This document shows, piece after piece, positions 52,291-61,276 of a stretch of 64,000 nt of DNA. The DNA is from Viridibacterium silvisoli (GTDB taxonomy: Bacteria; Pseudomonadota; Gammaproteobacteria; Burkholderiales; Rhodocyclaceae), in contig NZ_JAYXHS010000001.1 in the NCBI RefSeq assembly GCF_036017035.1, positions 372,001-436,000 on the forward strand. Direction: 5' to 3'. The notes under the pieces are model-generated. The model saw only the letters and a list, made by a program, of their open reading frames with translations. It did no database searches and had not been told where the DNA came from. The stretch's first letter is position 1, and each line of letters opens with the position of its first letter. The translations under genes were made by a program, and so were the position numbers.

Positions 52291-52493
52291 TTGTCCACAG
52301 AAGCTGTGGATAAAAATGTGGGAAAGACTCTTTCGACAGTTTGTATAAAGCAGCTTGCACAAGCATTCTGTTTCATGCTAGCCACAGAAATATACACAAT
52401 AGTCTTTTTAAAACAAAGACTTGATAAGCATTCACGAAATTGTAAAAAGCGCCCGGCCTCTTACGCTGCGATGGAACGGCTGTGTGTGCATAA
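52291..52493. other. DnaA-box cluster in AT-rich priA-hemE gap
   Basis: The 522-base gap 52141-52662 has no gene. Two sites match TTATNCACA exactly on the minus strand (52305-52313, 52485-52493). Three are one base off: TTGTCCACA (52291-52299), TTTGTATAA (52340-52348, reverse) and ATATACACA (52390-52398). A stretch of high A+T (about 52380-52450) lies between the outer boxes. The arrangement resembles an origin or a DnaA-controlled promoter for priA; which of these cannot be settled here. Confidence 0.6.
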
Positions 52494-52662
52494 GTCAAGC
52501 CCCGGGGAGCGGCCACATCCCCCATTCACGCAAATGTCATGCATGGAGAACCGCACCAATAAAGGCTTTTGGGCGAGTCAGGAACGTGAATTGCACCACA
52601 CCGGGGCGCTCCGGGCGATGAGGTTTTCCAGATCGCCCACGTCACCCCTGAAACACGCTTTC

Positions 52663-53787
52663 TCAGAGCTGAATGATGGGGCTGACCCAGTCCTCGACCG
52701 GTGCAGCGGATTCGCCAAATGGCTGCTCGGCGCGCATGCGACGGCTGTGTTCGTGAACGGTCGAAACCAGCACGCGCACATTGTCGTGCGGGGCATGCTG
52801 CGAGATGCCGTGCCCCAGATTGAAGACGTGACCGTAGTGCGGGCCGAAGTCTTCCAGCACGCGCTTCACTTCGGCCTCGACGCCTTGCGGGCTGCCCATA
52901 AGCACGCCAGGATCGATATTGCCTTGCAGGCCGATGCGATGACCGACGCGCGCACGCGCCACGCCGAGATCGGTCGCCCAGTCGAGCCCGGCCGCGTCGC
53001 AACCGGTCTGCGCGATGTCTTCCAGCCATTGGCCGCCGCCCTTGGTGAACAACACAAGCGGCACCATTTCGCCATCGCGGGTACGCGTCACGCCATCGAC
53101 GATCTGCTGCATGTAGCGCAGCGAGAATTCACGGTAGGCATGCGTGGACAGCGCGCCGCCCCAGGTGTCGAACACCATCACGGCTTGCGCGCCGCGCTCG
53201 ATCTGCGCGTTGAGGTACTTCACGACCGTTTGCGCATTGATGTCGAGAATGCGATGCAGCAGGTCCGGGCGGCTGTACATCAGCGCCTTCACATTGCGGA
53301 AGTCGTCCGAGCCGCCGCCTTCGATCATGTAGCAGGCCAGCGTGAACGGGCTGCCGGAGAAACCAATCAGCGGCACGCTGCCCTTGAGCGCCTTGCTGAT
53401 TTCGCTGACGCCATCGAAGACATATTGCAGCGACTCCATGCCCGGCACGCTCAGCTCGCGAATGGCGGCTTCGGTACGCAGCGGACGCTCGAAGCGCGGG
53501 CCCTCGCCATCGGCGAAGTACAGGCCGAGCCCCATCGCATCAGGCACGGTCAAGATGTCGGAAAACAGGATGGCCGCGTCGAGCGGAAAGCGCGCCAACG
53601 GTTGCAGCGTCACTTCCGTCGCGAAGCCCGGGTTCTTGCACAGATCGAGAAAGCTGCCTGCGCGCGCACGCGTCTCGCGGTACTCGGGCAGATAGCGGCC
53701 GGCCTGGCGCATGAGCCAGACAGGCGTGTAATCGGTGGGCTCGCGCAGCAGTGCGCGCAGCAGGGTGTCGTTGGTGGGACGGCTCAT
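52663..53787 (-). CDS. hemE: Uroporphyrinogen decarboxylase
   Basis: A 374-residue haem-biosynthesis enzyme that removes four acetate carboxyls from uroporphyrinogen III to give coproporphyrinogen III. Signatures are PVWLMRQAGRYLPEYR and GFSGSPFTLACYMIEGGGS, with catalytic Asp in AILFSDILTVPDAMGLGL. LGHGISQHAPHDNV is near the C-terminus. It is somewhat longer than typical owing to a roughly 15-residue tail. hemE beside priA is a usual betaproteobacterial order. Confidence 0.97.
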   Translation of the reverse strand: MSRPTNDTLLRALLREPTDYTPVWLMRQAGRYLPEYRETRARAGSFLDLCKNPGFATEVTLQPLARFPLDAAILFSDILTVPDAMGLGLYFADGEGPRFERPLRTEAAIRELSVPGMESLQYVFDGVSEISKALKGSVPLIGFSGSPFTLACYMIEGGGSDDFRNVKALMYSRPDLLHRILDINAQTVVKYLNAQIERGAQAVMVFDTWGGALSTHAYREFSLRYMQQIVDGVTRTRDGEMVPLVLFTKGGGQWLEDIAQTGCDAAGLDWATDLGVARARVGHRIGLQGNIDPGVLMGSPQGVEAEVKRVLEDFGPHYGHVFNLGHGISQHAPHDNVRVLVSTVHEHSRRMRAEQPFGESAAPVEDWVSPIIQL

Positions 53788-54136
53788 CGCACATCACCCC
53801 ATGTCGGATCGGGAGGCGGATTGTAACGCTGGCAAATTGGGGCGGCTAATGAATTTCGCGTCTTGCACAGAAAGTATCAAGACAAGGGGTTCTGCACCTT
53901 GATCTTGTATCGATCTTGATCTGCGCAGCTACTTGCGCCACATGAAAAACGCGGCGCCGACCGCACGGATCTGCCAGGTTTGCGACCCGAAACAGGGAGA
54001 GCGACAAGACCCGGCCGAGCAGCAGCGCGCCAACCCAAGCCGGACGCCACACGCAGATCAGCCCCGGCGCAATCGAAGCAGCGCACGCGGCTGGGCAGGG
54101 AGACGGATACGGCTCCTGCAGCAGGCGCGCAGGACA
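53788..54136. other. Intergenic region upstream of hemE
   Basis: No gene is supported in these 349 bases. Two short minus-strand frames (68 and 87 codons) have Arg/Ala-rich translations and no ribosome site. A tandem of TTGATC-containing words near 53896-53924 is the only repeat noted. The region should hold the hemE promoter. Confidence 0.4.
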
Positions 54137-55207
54137 TCAATAGTCGTACGCGTGCTCCACGGTGACCTGCATGCCGTCGAACTCACGCAGCACTTGTGCC
54201 AGCTCCCCCACCCGCACCTCGAGCACGGCACGTTTGCGGCCAGGCTCGGTCAGCACCGGCTGCTCGAACAGGGTATGCACCCCGCGCGCATCAGGCTGCC
54301 ACTGGTCGCTCACCAGCACGCTGACGAGGATCAGCGCATCGCGCGGGTTGCCGGCGATCTCGACGAAGTTGGCGCCGCTGCGTGCCAGTGCAGTCGCCAC
54401 GCCCTTGAACGCCTCGTAGCGCGGCAACAGGACCAGTTCGCCGCCATCGCGGAAGCTGCTGACGCGCTTCATCTCGGGCCAGCTACCGGAGATGCGATCG
54501 ACCCAGCGATCGACGACCACGGCCGTCGTCAGTAGCGGCGCTTCGTAACTGGCGTGGGTCGCTTTGCGAATGACCCAGCCGTAAAGTCCCTTGGCGAGAT
54601 ACTCGGTGCTGAGCGCGTACTTGCGCTCCCACTTGCGCACGACGTCGTCACCGCCGCAGCCGGTATCGCGCCACACCGCACGCAGCGGCGTCCAGAAATC
54701 GAAGTCATACCAGGGCGACACGCGAACGAAATCGACGTAGTCCTGCGCGACCTTGGCAGCCAGCTTTTCCTCGGCTGTCGGCCCATGTCGCCGCGTCAAT
54801 TCACCCAGCCGGCCGATCAGCACTTCATAGGCTTCGCGCAGGCCGTACTCGATAGTCGTACTGGTCGCGATGACGACGATCATCACGTGATAGCCCGCAT
54901 TGAATGTGCGGTCGCGCGTCGCCTTGATGACCTGCCCGTAGCTCGACCACAGCTGCCCGACATGACCGAGGAACGGGAACTCGCTGGGCGGGCGCTGCGC
55001 CGCCATGTAGCGCGCAAACTCGGCCGGGCTATGCACCAGATACCACTCGGGGAAGGTCAGCCAGGTCTGCTCTTCACCGCGGTGGTGCTCGACAGGCGTC
55101 AGGGATCTCTGGACATCCCTGGTGCTGGATGCCGCGATGCCACACGCCACGACGAAGCACATCGCGACCAGTGCACTCAGGATACGGCGCAGTACGACCC
55201 CGCGCAT
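54137..55207 (-). CDS. Membrane-anchored protein of unknown function
   Basis: A 356-residue protein I do not recognise. An N-terminal hydrophobic segment (residues 6-27, ILSALVAMCFVVACGIAA) could be a signal anchor or a lipoprotein signal (ACG). A second, at about 105-120 (HVMIVVIATSTTIEYGL), may also enter the membrane. Conserved-looking segments are WLTFPEWYLVHSPAEFA and WYDFDFWTPLRAVW. It overlaps the FAD-oxidase/methyltransferase gene stop by one base (TGATG), so the two are translationally coupled. Confidence 0.75.
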   Translation of the reverse strand: MRGVVLRRILSALVAMCFVVACGIAASSTRDVQRSLTPVEHHRGEEQTWLTFPEWYLVHSPAEFARYMAAQRPPSEFPFLGHVGQLWSSYGQVIKATRDRTFNAGYHVMIVVIATSTTIEYGLREAYEVLIGRLGELTRRHGPTAEEKLAAKVAQDYVDFVRVSPWYDFDFWTPLRAVWRDTGCGGDDVVRKWERKYALSTEYLAKGLYGWVIRKATHASYEAPLLTTAVVVDRWVDRISGSWPEMKRVSSFRDGGELVLLPRYEAFKGVATALARSGANFVEIAGNPRDALILVSVLVSDQWQPDARGVHTLFEQPVLTEPGRKRAVLEVRVGELAQVLREFDGMQVTVEHAYDY

Positions 55208-57450
55208 CAGGCTGCCCCGCCCAGGCCCTGCTTGGTGAATGCCATCAACACGTTGCGCGTCGGGTCGTTGTCCTGCAGCAGGCGCTCGCCGCTGTCCTTG
55301 AACCCAGCCGCCGCGAGGCGCGCCACCCAGTCATCGATCGAGGCGAAGAAGCGCGGCTCGGCGAAGTTGGTTTCCCACGATGCGCCGAGGCCCAGGTTGA
55401 AGACGGTGTGCGCCAGCGACACGAAATCGTCCATCTCCTGATTCGTGACGTCGTGGTCGCGCAGGATAAACAGGCCACCCGGACGCAGCACGCGGTGGAT
55501 CGACGCGAGGAAGGGCTGCAGGTCTGGTGGATCGATGTGATGCAGGCCGATGTAGCAGGTGACGAGATCGACGCTGTGATCGCGCACATCGTCTTCACTG
55601 ATGGGCGCGTACATGTCCAGCGGCAACCAGCGACCGATCTGCGACAAACCGCCCCGCTCCATGATGTCGGCCGGCGAGTTGGTCGGCGCCACGTCGTTGA
55701 TCAGCACGATGTCGCCGCGAAAGCGGATCGGCCCTTTCAACGCGCTGATGTAGCGCCCTGTGCTGCCGATCTCGATGTAGCCGCTGATGCTGCGCTTGTC
55801 GCCCAGTAACTCCAGTGTCTGGCGCAGCATCTCCTTTTTCTGCTTCTTCAGCGCCGGCAAGGCGTAGGTGAGCTCCGACAGGAAAGGCTTGATCTGCGGC
55901 AGCATCTGCTGCACCTGACGATAGATCGACGAGTCGTCGCCATGCGCACGACACGCCTGACGGATCAGCGCATGGAAGCGGTCTTCCGGATACAGGTGGA
56001 AGATGTTCTGCAGGAAGCGATAGAAACTGTCGCGCTGATTGACATCGGCATACACGCGATGAAATTCCGAATCAGGCAACTCCACCGGCGCCTCGCCTTC
56101 ATGCAGGGTCGGCACGTAGTACTTGTCCCACAGGATGTTGCGGAAGCGGTAATCGGGATCGAATTCGCGCTTCAGCGCGAACAACTCGCGCGCACCGGGG
56201 TAGGCGCGATGGAACTGGTCCGGTGTGGCATGTGGCTGGTACGGCAGGTAGTAGGTGCCGCCCACGCTCAGCACGGCATCGATCAATTCGCGCGTCCACA
56301 CCGCCACGCGCTCACGCGCGTTATCCCGCGTACGCTGCTTGTGATACAGCACGAACGCAAAGGTCTCGCCACGCGCCCAGGCCAGCAGGGAACCGGGGTC
56401 GGCGGCCGCATGACGAATGGAAATATTCAGCACGTTCGCGCGGTGACGCTGCAGCACTTCCGCCAGCTTGGGCACGAATTCGTCAAAGCGCTTGGCCGGT
56501 ACGAAATACTCCTGCAGCACGTAGGTCGTCTTCAAGCGTGACGGCGGTTCCAGCTCCGCAACGTCATAGCCTGCCTCGAAATTACGCCAATGCACCGGAC
56601 GACGGAAATACAGCACCGGATCGTAGAGATGCTCCCGGCGCCACTTGCCGAAGCGGGTTTCCGACACAGCCCACAGCATCAGGCGTTGCAAGGCGTAGCG
56701 ACGACGGAAAGGCTGGAGACGATAGGGCGCAGTGACGGGCCGCTTGGTCTCAACCCAGGTGACCGCGCGCACACTCGAATAGTGCGGCGGATAGATGTCG
56801 CCATTGTGGAAGACCGCCGTCGGTGCGTTACGCACCTTCTTCGCAAACCACTCAGCATATTTAGTGCTGGGCATCTTCTCGGCAAAACGCTCGACCCGGC
56901 AATTGTCGGCAAGCTCCAGCTCAGCCTCGACGATGACGCCGATCGCGCCGTAGCCCCCAATGGCCGCGTAGAACAGCCTGGCGTTGAGTGTCGGCGTCGC
57001 GTCGACCAGATCACCGTTCGCCAGCACCAGACGGATGGACCGCACGGAAAGAATCAGCGGGCCAAGGCCCGTGTAGCGGCCATGCACATTCACCGACAGC
57101 GAGCCACCCACCGTGAAGTTGGCGTAGCTCTGCATGATCTTGACCGACAGATCATGTGGATCGATGAAGCGCTGGATGTCACACCAGCGCACGCCCGCCT
57201 GCACGCGGATGATTTTTTCCTGCGGCGCGAAGAACAACACTTTGTTGAGCTTGCGCATGTCGAGATGCAGGCTGCCCGGACTGCCAGTCTGCCCGCCCAT
57301 GCTGAAGCGACCGCCCCCCACCGAAATCGGCACTTTGGTGCGACGCACTGCCTCCTGCACATCCTCGACAGTCACGGGTGCAGAAACGGCCCACACGGAA
57401 ACCGGATTGAGTCCGGTCGCATCATTGACGATGATCTGTTCGTTACTCAT
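55207..57450 (-). CDS. Fusion: FAD-linked oxidase plus SAM-dependent methyltransferase
   Basis: A 747-residue two-domain protein. Residues about 15-460 form an FAD-linked oxidoreductase of the vanillyl-alcohol-oxidase fold: PISVGGGRFSMGGQTGSPG, VQAGVRWCDIQRFI, NFTVGGSLSVNVHGRYTG and the C-terminal FKREFDPDYRFRNILW. Residues about 540-747 form a methyltransferase with SAM motif YIEIGSTGRYISALKG, DLVTCYIGLHHI and LRPGGLFILRDHD. The join is within one uninterrupted frame. The operon is DUF805 gene, this fusion, then the unknown membrane protein. Substrate unknown; the coupling suggests oxidation followed by methylation of one compound. Confidence 0.9.
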   Translation of the reverse strand: MSNEQIIVNDATGLNPVSVWAVSAPVTVEDVQEAVRRTKVPISVGGGRFSMGGQTGSPGSLHLDMRKLNKVLFFAPQEKIIRVQAGVRWCDIQRFIDPHDLSVKIMQSYANFTVGGSLSVNVHGRYTGLGPLILSVRSIRLVLANGDLVDATPTLNARLFYAAIGGYGAIGVIVEAELELADNCRVERFAEKMPSTKYAEWFAKKVRNAPTAVFHNGDIYPPHYSSVRAVTWVETKRPVTAPYRLQPFRRRYALQRLMLWAVSETRFGKWRREHLYDPVLYFRRPVHWRNFEAGYDVAELEPPSRLKTTYVLQEYFVPAKRFDEFVPKLAEVLQRHRANVLNISIRHAAADPGSLLAWARGETFAFVLYHKQRTRDNARERVAVWTRELIDAVLSVGGTYYLPYQPHATPDQFHRAYPGARELFALKREFDPDYRFRNILWDKYYVPTLHEGEAPVELPDSEFHRVYADVNQRDSFYRFLQNIFHLYPEDRFHALIRQACRAHGDDSSIYRQVQQMLPQIKPFLSELTYALPALKKQKKEMLRQTLELLGDKRSISGYIEIGSTGRYISALKGPIRFRGDIVLINDVAPTNSPADIMERGGLSQIGRWLPLDMYAPISEDDVRDHSVDLVTCYIGLHHIDPPDLQPFLASIHRVLRPGGLFILRDHDVTNQEMDDFVSLAHTVFNLGLGASWETNFAEPRFFASIDDWVARLAAAGFKDSGERLLQDNDPTRNVLMAFTKQGLGGAA

Positions 57451-57455
57451 ATCGA

Positions 57456-57821
57456 CTAGCTCACCGTCAGGTAGTCAGCGTGACGCGCCAGACTGTCTTC
57501 GCCGTACTGGTTCTCACCTTCCGACCCAGCGCGACAGCACAACGTGACGAAGACCCACAGCGGACCGAGCAGGGGGATCAGCAGCACTAGCAGATACAAC
57601 ACCGATTGGCCACGGTCGTGCAGCCGCTTGCAGGCAATCGCCAGCGCCGCCCATGCGAAAAAGGGATAGAGCAGAAGCGTGCTTTGCAAGCCGAAGACCG
57701 TCTGCATGAACACATAGAGGATGAAGAAACCCGCCGCGAGGGCCAGCAGGGAAATATTGAAGGTGGAACGCGGAATGCGCCCAGAGAGTGTGAGGTACAG
57801 CCGTCCCGACGACATTGACAT
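57456..57821 (-). CDS. DUF805 membrane protein
   Basis: A 121-residue inner-membrane protein of the DUF805 family. The family segment is LSGRIPRSTFNISLLALAAGFFI at the N-terminus and AIACKRLHDRGQSVLYLLVLLIPLLGP in the middle; three to four helices are predicted. Function is not known. It precedes the FAD-oxidase/methyltransferase fusion by 5 bases and is first in that operon. Start at 57821 (MSMSSGRLYL). Confidence 0.9.
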   Translation of the reverse strand: MSMSSGRLYLTLSGRIPRSTFNISLLALAAGFFILYVFMQTVFGLQSTLLLYPFFAWAALAIACKRLHDRGQSVLYLLVLLIPLLGPLWVFVTLCCRAGSEGENQYGEDSLARHADYLTVS

Positions 57822-58049
57822 GCGCTCTCCGCGTCTATTGAGTGCCCGACCTATTTACCCGATTTTTTACCGTCACCGGCAGCAAGGCCTGGTGCCCGCT
57901 CCAGCCTTGCTGCGCGATTGTGCCACGCGCACCGCCATCTGCAAGGCCGGCTGCACGCACATTTTTTCGCCGACGCGACAGGCGGCCAAAGGCGAACAAC
58001 CCTGATGCATACTTCGTGCGCCGCACCAAGCGAGGAGACAGTCCGCTTC

Positions 58050-59066
58050 ATGCAAAAACTCTTTCACAGCAACGCACCGTCCTGGCCACGGCGTGCCGCG
58101 CGCACGGCCCTCTGGCTAGTGGCAATCGTCATCGTGATCGGAGTTGTCACGCCGATCGGGTTCCGCATCGCGGCGCACTTCCGCGAACGGCTTGCCGACG
58201 GTCAAGGCGTGCCACCCACAGGCCGCTTCATCATCAGCGCTGACGTCAAACTCTTCGTGCAGGAGTCCGGCCCCGCTGATGGCGTGCCGGTGGTATTCAT
58301 CCCCGGCACCGGCGCCTGGAGCGAGACCTGGCGCGACACGCTCAACGCGCTCGCCGCCAAAGGCTATCGCGTCATCGCACCTGACCTGCCACCCTTCGGT
58401 TACTCGTAGCGCCCTGCCGACCAGGACTACAGCACGCCGCGTCAGGCACAGCGCATCCTCGGCCTGCTGGATGCACTCGGCATTCGCGATGCGATCCTCG
58501 TCGGCCATTCCTTCGGCAGCCGCGCCGCCATGCAGGTCGCCCTTAGCACGCCACAGCGCGTGCGCGCTGTCGCCCTGGTCGACGCCGCGCTGGCCGTCGA
58601 CACACCACCCCATGCCTACGCACAGTCGCCATGGCCGCTGCGCTGGTCGGCGCTGCGCAATACCTTGATCGCCACGACAGCGACCAATCCGGCGCTGACG
58701 CGCTTCTTTCTCGAGCAATTCACGACGCGCCATGAAGCCCTCACCCCTGCGCGCGTCGACCTCTACCGACAGCCCTTTGCGCGCCAGGGCACGACGGCGG
58801 CCTTCGGGCGCTGGGCCATGCAGTTCGGCGAAGCCACCGAGGGCCTGTTGAGTGCCAACCCAGCGGCCTACCGCAAGCTGGACATCCCGGCTCTGCTGAT
58901 CTGGGGCGAGCGCGACACGGTCACGCCGCTGGCGCAGGGTCGGCACCTCGCGAGCCTGCTACCGCGCGCCGAGTTGCAGATCCTGCCAGAGGCCGGCCAC
59001 ATCCCGCAGATCGAGACGCCCGAGGCCTTCAATGCGGCCTTGCTGGGCTTCCTCGGCAAGCTGTGA
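58050..59066 (+). pseudogene. Alpha/beta hydrolase gene interrupted by in-frame TAG
   Basis: Two frames join seamlessly in the same reading frame: 58050-58409 (119 residues, ending APDLPPFGYS) and 58410-59066 (RPADQDYSTPRQAQ ... FLGKL). A TAG at 58407-58409 sits where relatives carry a residue between FGYS and RPAD (often Glu, one base away). The first part has a membrane anchor (TALWLVAIVIVIGVVTPIGF) and oxyanion loop; the second has the nucleophile VGHSFGSRAAMQ and His in EAGHIPQIET. Intact, it would encode a roughly 338-residue membrane-anchored hydrolase. Either a real nonsense mutation or a base error. A stem-loop (59074-59094) follows. Confidence 0.88.
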
Positions 59067-59146
59067 GCGCCAGGTCCGTCGCGTATTGACGGACAGTCGC
59101 CCACCCTTGCGCTAACATCCCGCCTTTGCCCGCTCCCGCAAACCCC

Positions 59147-60685
59147 GTGCGTCTACTCCGCCTCGCCCGTATCTCTCTCGTCGGCTTTCGCCATGGCCTG
59201 GATCAGATGATCCTCGACCATGCCGCCACGACCCGCATCGGCGCCTGGTTGCAGCGCCTGCTGCCACGGCGGCGCTTCGCCGAGTCGCCAGAAGTACGAC
59301 TACGCCTCGCGCTCGAATCGCTTGGCCCGATCTTCGTCAAGTTTGGCCAGATGCTGTCCACGCGACGCGACCTGCTGGCCCCCGAACTGGCAGACGAACT
59401 GGCCAAGCTGCAAGACCGCGTGCCGCCCTTCCCTACCGAACTCGCGCTGGCGCGCCTGCAGGCGGAGTACGGCAGGCCCGTCAATGAAGTGTTCTCGCGT
59501 TTCGACCTGGCGCCGGTTGCCTCCGCCTCCGTCGCACAGGTGCACTTCGGCGCATTGCCGGACGGTACCGAAGTCGCCATCAAGATCCTGCGGCCCGGCA
59601 TCGACAAGATCATCGCCAAGGACATGGGCCTGCTCGACGTCGCCGCGACCATCATCGAAAAGCTGTGGGCTGACGGCCGTCGCCTCAAGCCGCGCGAAGT
59701 CGTCGCCGAGTTCGCCAAGCACCTGCAGGACGAACTTGACCTGATGCGCGAGGCCGCCAACTGCTCGCAACTGCGCCGCAACTTCAAGGATTCGCCACTG
59801 CTTGCCGTGCCCGAGGTCTACTGGGACTTCTGCGGTCCGGCCGTGATGGTCATGCAGCGCATGCACGGCCTGCCGATTTCGCAGATCGACGTATTGCGCG
59901 AGAAGGGTGTCGACCTGTCAGCGCTGTCACGTGCAGGCGTCGAGATCTTCTTCACCCAGGTTTTCCGTGACGGCTTCTTTCACGCCGACATGCACCCCGG
60001 CAACATCCTCGTCGACACCGAGCTGCCAAGACGCGGCCAGTACATCGCGCTGGATTTCGGCATCATGGGCACGCTCACCGATCGCGACAAAGCCTACCTC
60101 GCGCAAAACTTCCTCGCCTTCTTCAAGCGCGACTACAAGCGCGTCGCGCAAGCCCACCTCGATGCCGGATGGGTACCTGCCGACACACGCGTCGACGAAT
60201 TCGAAAGCGCCATCCGCGCTGTCTGCGAACCGATTTTCGACAGGCCGCTGAAAGAGATCTCCTTCGGCAAGACCCTGCTGCGCCTGTTCCAGACCGCGCG
60301 CCGCTTCCACATGGAAGTGCAGCCGCAACTCGTGATGCTGCAGAAGACCCTGCTCAATATCGAAGGCCTCGGCCGCCAGCTCGATCCGGAGCTCGACCTC
60401 TGGGACACCGCCAAGCCCTTCCTCGAGCGCTGGATGAACGACCAGATGGGCTGGCGCGCACTCTTGCGCCACGTCAAGGAAGAAGCGCCGAACTGGGCTG
60501 CCACACTGCCGCAGATTCCACGGCTGCTACATCAAACCCTGAATGATTCGAGACGTGATCAGGTAGCACTACAACTCTCCGTCATCGAGATGCAGATACG
60601 TTCGCAGCGGCGTATCAGCACGCTGCTGACAGCAAGTCTTGTCGTGTTGATCGTGCTTGTGGCATATCTGGTCTTACATCAATAG
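59147..60685 (+). CDS. ubiB: Ubiquinone biosynthesis kinase-like ATPase UbiB
   Basis: A 512-residue UbiB/ABC1-family protein needed for ubiquinone synthesis. GTG 59147 (VRLLRLARISLVGFRHGLDQ) matches the family's start; a TTG at 59126 would add seven residues, and neither has a clear ribosome site. Signature segments are the KxGQ motif in IFVKFGQMLSTRRDLL, the A-rich loop in VASASVAQVHFG, Lys in VAIKILRPG, FHADMHPGNILV and ALDFGIMGTL. Two C-terminal hydrophobic helices (LLTASLVVLIVLVAYLVLH) anchor it to the membrane. The GNAT gene starts at the next base. Confidence 0.95.
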   Translation: MRLLRLARISLVGFRHGLDQMILDHAATTRIGAWLQRLLPRRRFAESPEVRLRLALESLGPIFVKFGQMLSTRRDLLAPELADELAKLQDRVPPFPTELALARLQAEYGRPVNEVFSRFDLAPVASASVAQVHFGALPDGTEVAIKILRPGIDKIIAKDMGLLDVAATIIEKLWADGRRLKPREVVAEFAKHLQDELDLMREAANCSQLRRNFKDSPLLAVPEVYWDFCGPAVMVMQRMHGLPISQIDVLREKGVDLSALSRAGVEIFFTQVFRDGFFHADMHPGNILVDTELPRRGQYIALDFGIMGTLTDRDKAYLAQNFLAFFKRDYKRVAQAHLDAGWVPADTRVDEFESAIRAVCEPIFDRPLKEISFGKTLLRLFQTARRFHMEVQPQLVMLQKTLLNIEGLGRQLDPELDLWDTAKPFLERWMNDQMGWRALLRHVKEEAPNWAATLPQIPRLLHQTLNDSRRDQVALQLSVIEMQIRSQRRISTLLTASLVVLIVLVAYLVLHQ

Positions 60686-61213
60686 ATGTCCGACGCCGTT
60701 CTCATCCGTGCCGCGTCCCTGGATGACGCGAAGCTGTACGAGAGCTTCATGACGGACATTTTTGCAGAGAACCTCGACACACTCTGCCCGAGAGCACAAT
60801 CGCCAACGCTGGAGCAAGTGCGGTCCTGGATGGCTACACACACGGGTGAAAGCTCCATAATCTTCGTTGCCGAGAGCCGGGGCGACCTAGTTGGCACCAT
60901 CAACCTCACGCGCTTCGGGCGTCCGCATGTTAACCATGCCATCGGGCTCGGACTTAACGTCAGGCACGGCCAGCGAAACAAAGGGATTGGAAAGGCGTTG
61001 CTTCAAGCTGCGCTCTCATGGTTTGACACAGTGTCAGTGCTAGAGCGTATCGAACTCGAAGTTATCAGCAATAACGCCCCCGCCATTCACCTGTACGAAG
61101 CCTTTGGTTTTGAGCGCGAAGGAGTCAAGCGCAAGGCCGTGAAGAAAGGAGCTCTGTACTTTGATCTCCATATCATGAGCATTCAGAAAGCAAGCCGTCA
61201 CCCGCTCCCATGA
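60686..61213 (+). CDS. GNAT-family acetyltransferase
   Basis: A 175-residue acyl-CoA N-acetyltransferase. The acetyl-CoA loop reads GLNVRHGQRNKGIGKALLQAAL, followed by IELEVISNNAPAIHLYEAFGF and EGVKRKAVKKGALYFDLHIM, which is close to the RimJ/RimL-like and aminoglycoside-acetyltransferase-related group. ATG 60686 abuts the ubiB stop without a gap, which suggests coupling. It has less GC-rich codons than ubiB, so it may be a later insertion. Substrate unknown. Confidence 0.88.
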   Translation: MSDAVLIRAASLDDAKLYESFMTDIFAENLDTLCPRAQSPTLEQVRSWMATHTGESSIIFVAESRGDLVGTINLTRFGRPHVNHAIGLGLNVRHGQRNKGIGKALLQAALSWFDTVSVLERIELEVISNNAPAIHLYEAFGFEREGVKRKAVKKGALYFDLHIMSIQKASRHPLP

Positions 61214-61232
61214 CTCTCCATTCCAGAGAATA

Positions 61233-61258
61233 AAAAAGCCTCCGTACGGAGGCTTTTT
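61233..61258. terminator. Bidirectional terminator between GNAT gene and metF
   Basis: A perfect 26-base palindrome (arms of 13) with A- and T-runs at its ends, placed between the convergent GNAT and metF genes. Confidence 0.95.
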
Positions 61259-61276
61259 ACTTTCGAACGTACAACA

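Noticed and set aside
51004..53826. A 940-codon plus-strand frame across priA, the intergenic gap and hemE
   Set aside because: It is antisense to two certain genes, its translation is Arg/His/Ala-rich without domains, and it exists because GC-rich codon bias suppresses stops on the opposite strand.
53877..54140. An 87-codon minus-strand frame between hemE and the unknown membrane gene
   Set aside because: No ribosome site and an Arg/Ser/Ala-rich translation; likely non-coding.
58005..58049. An earlier ATG (58005) as start of the interrupted hydrolase
   Set aside because: The added residues (HTSCAAPSEETVRF) are not membrane-anchor-like and lack a good ribosome site, although they cannot be fully excluded.
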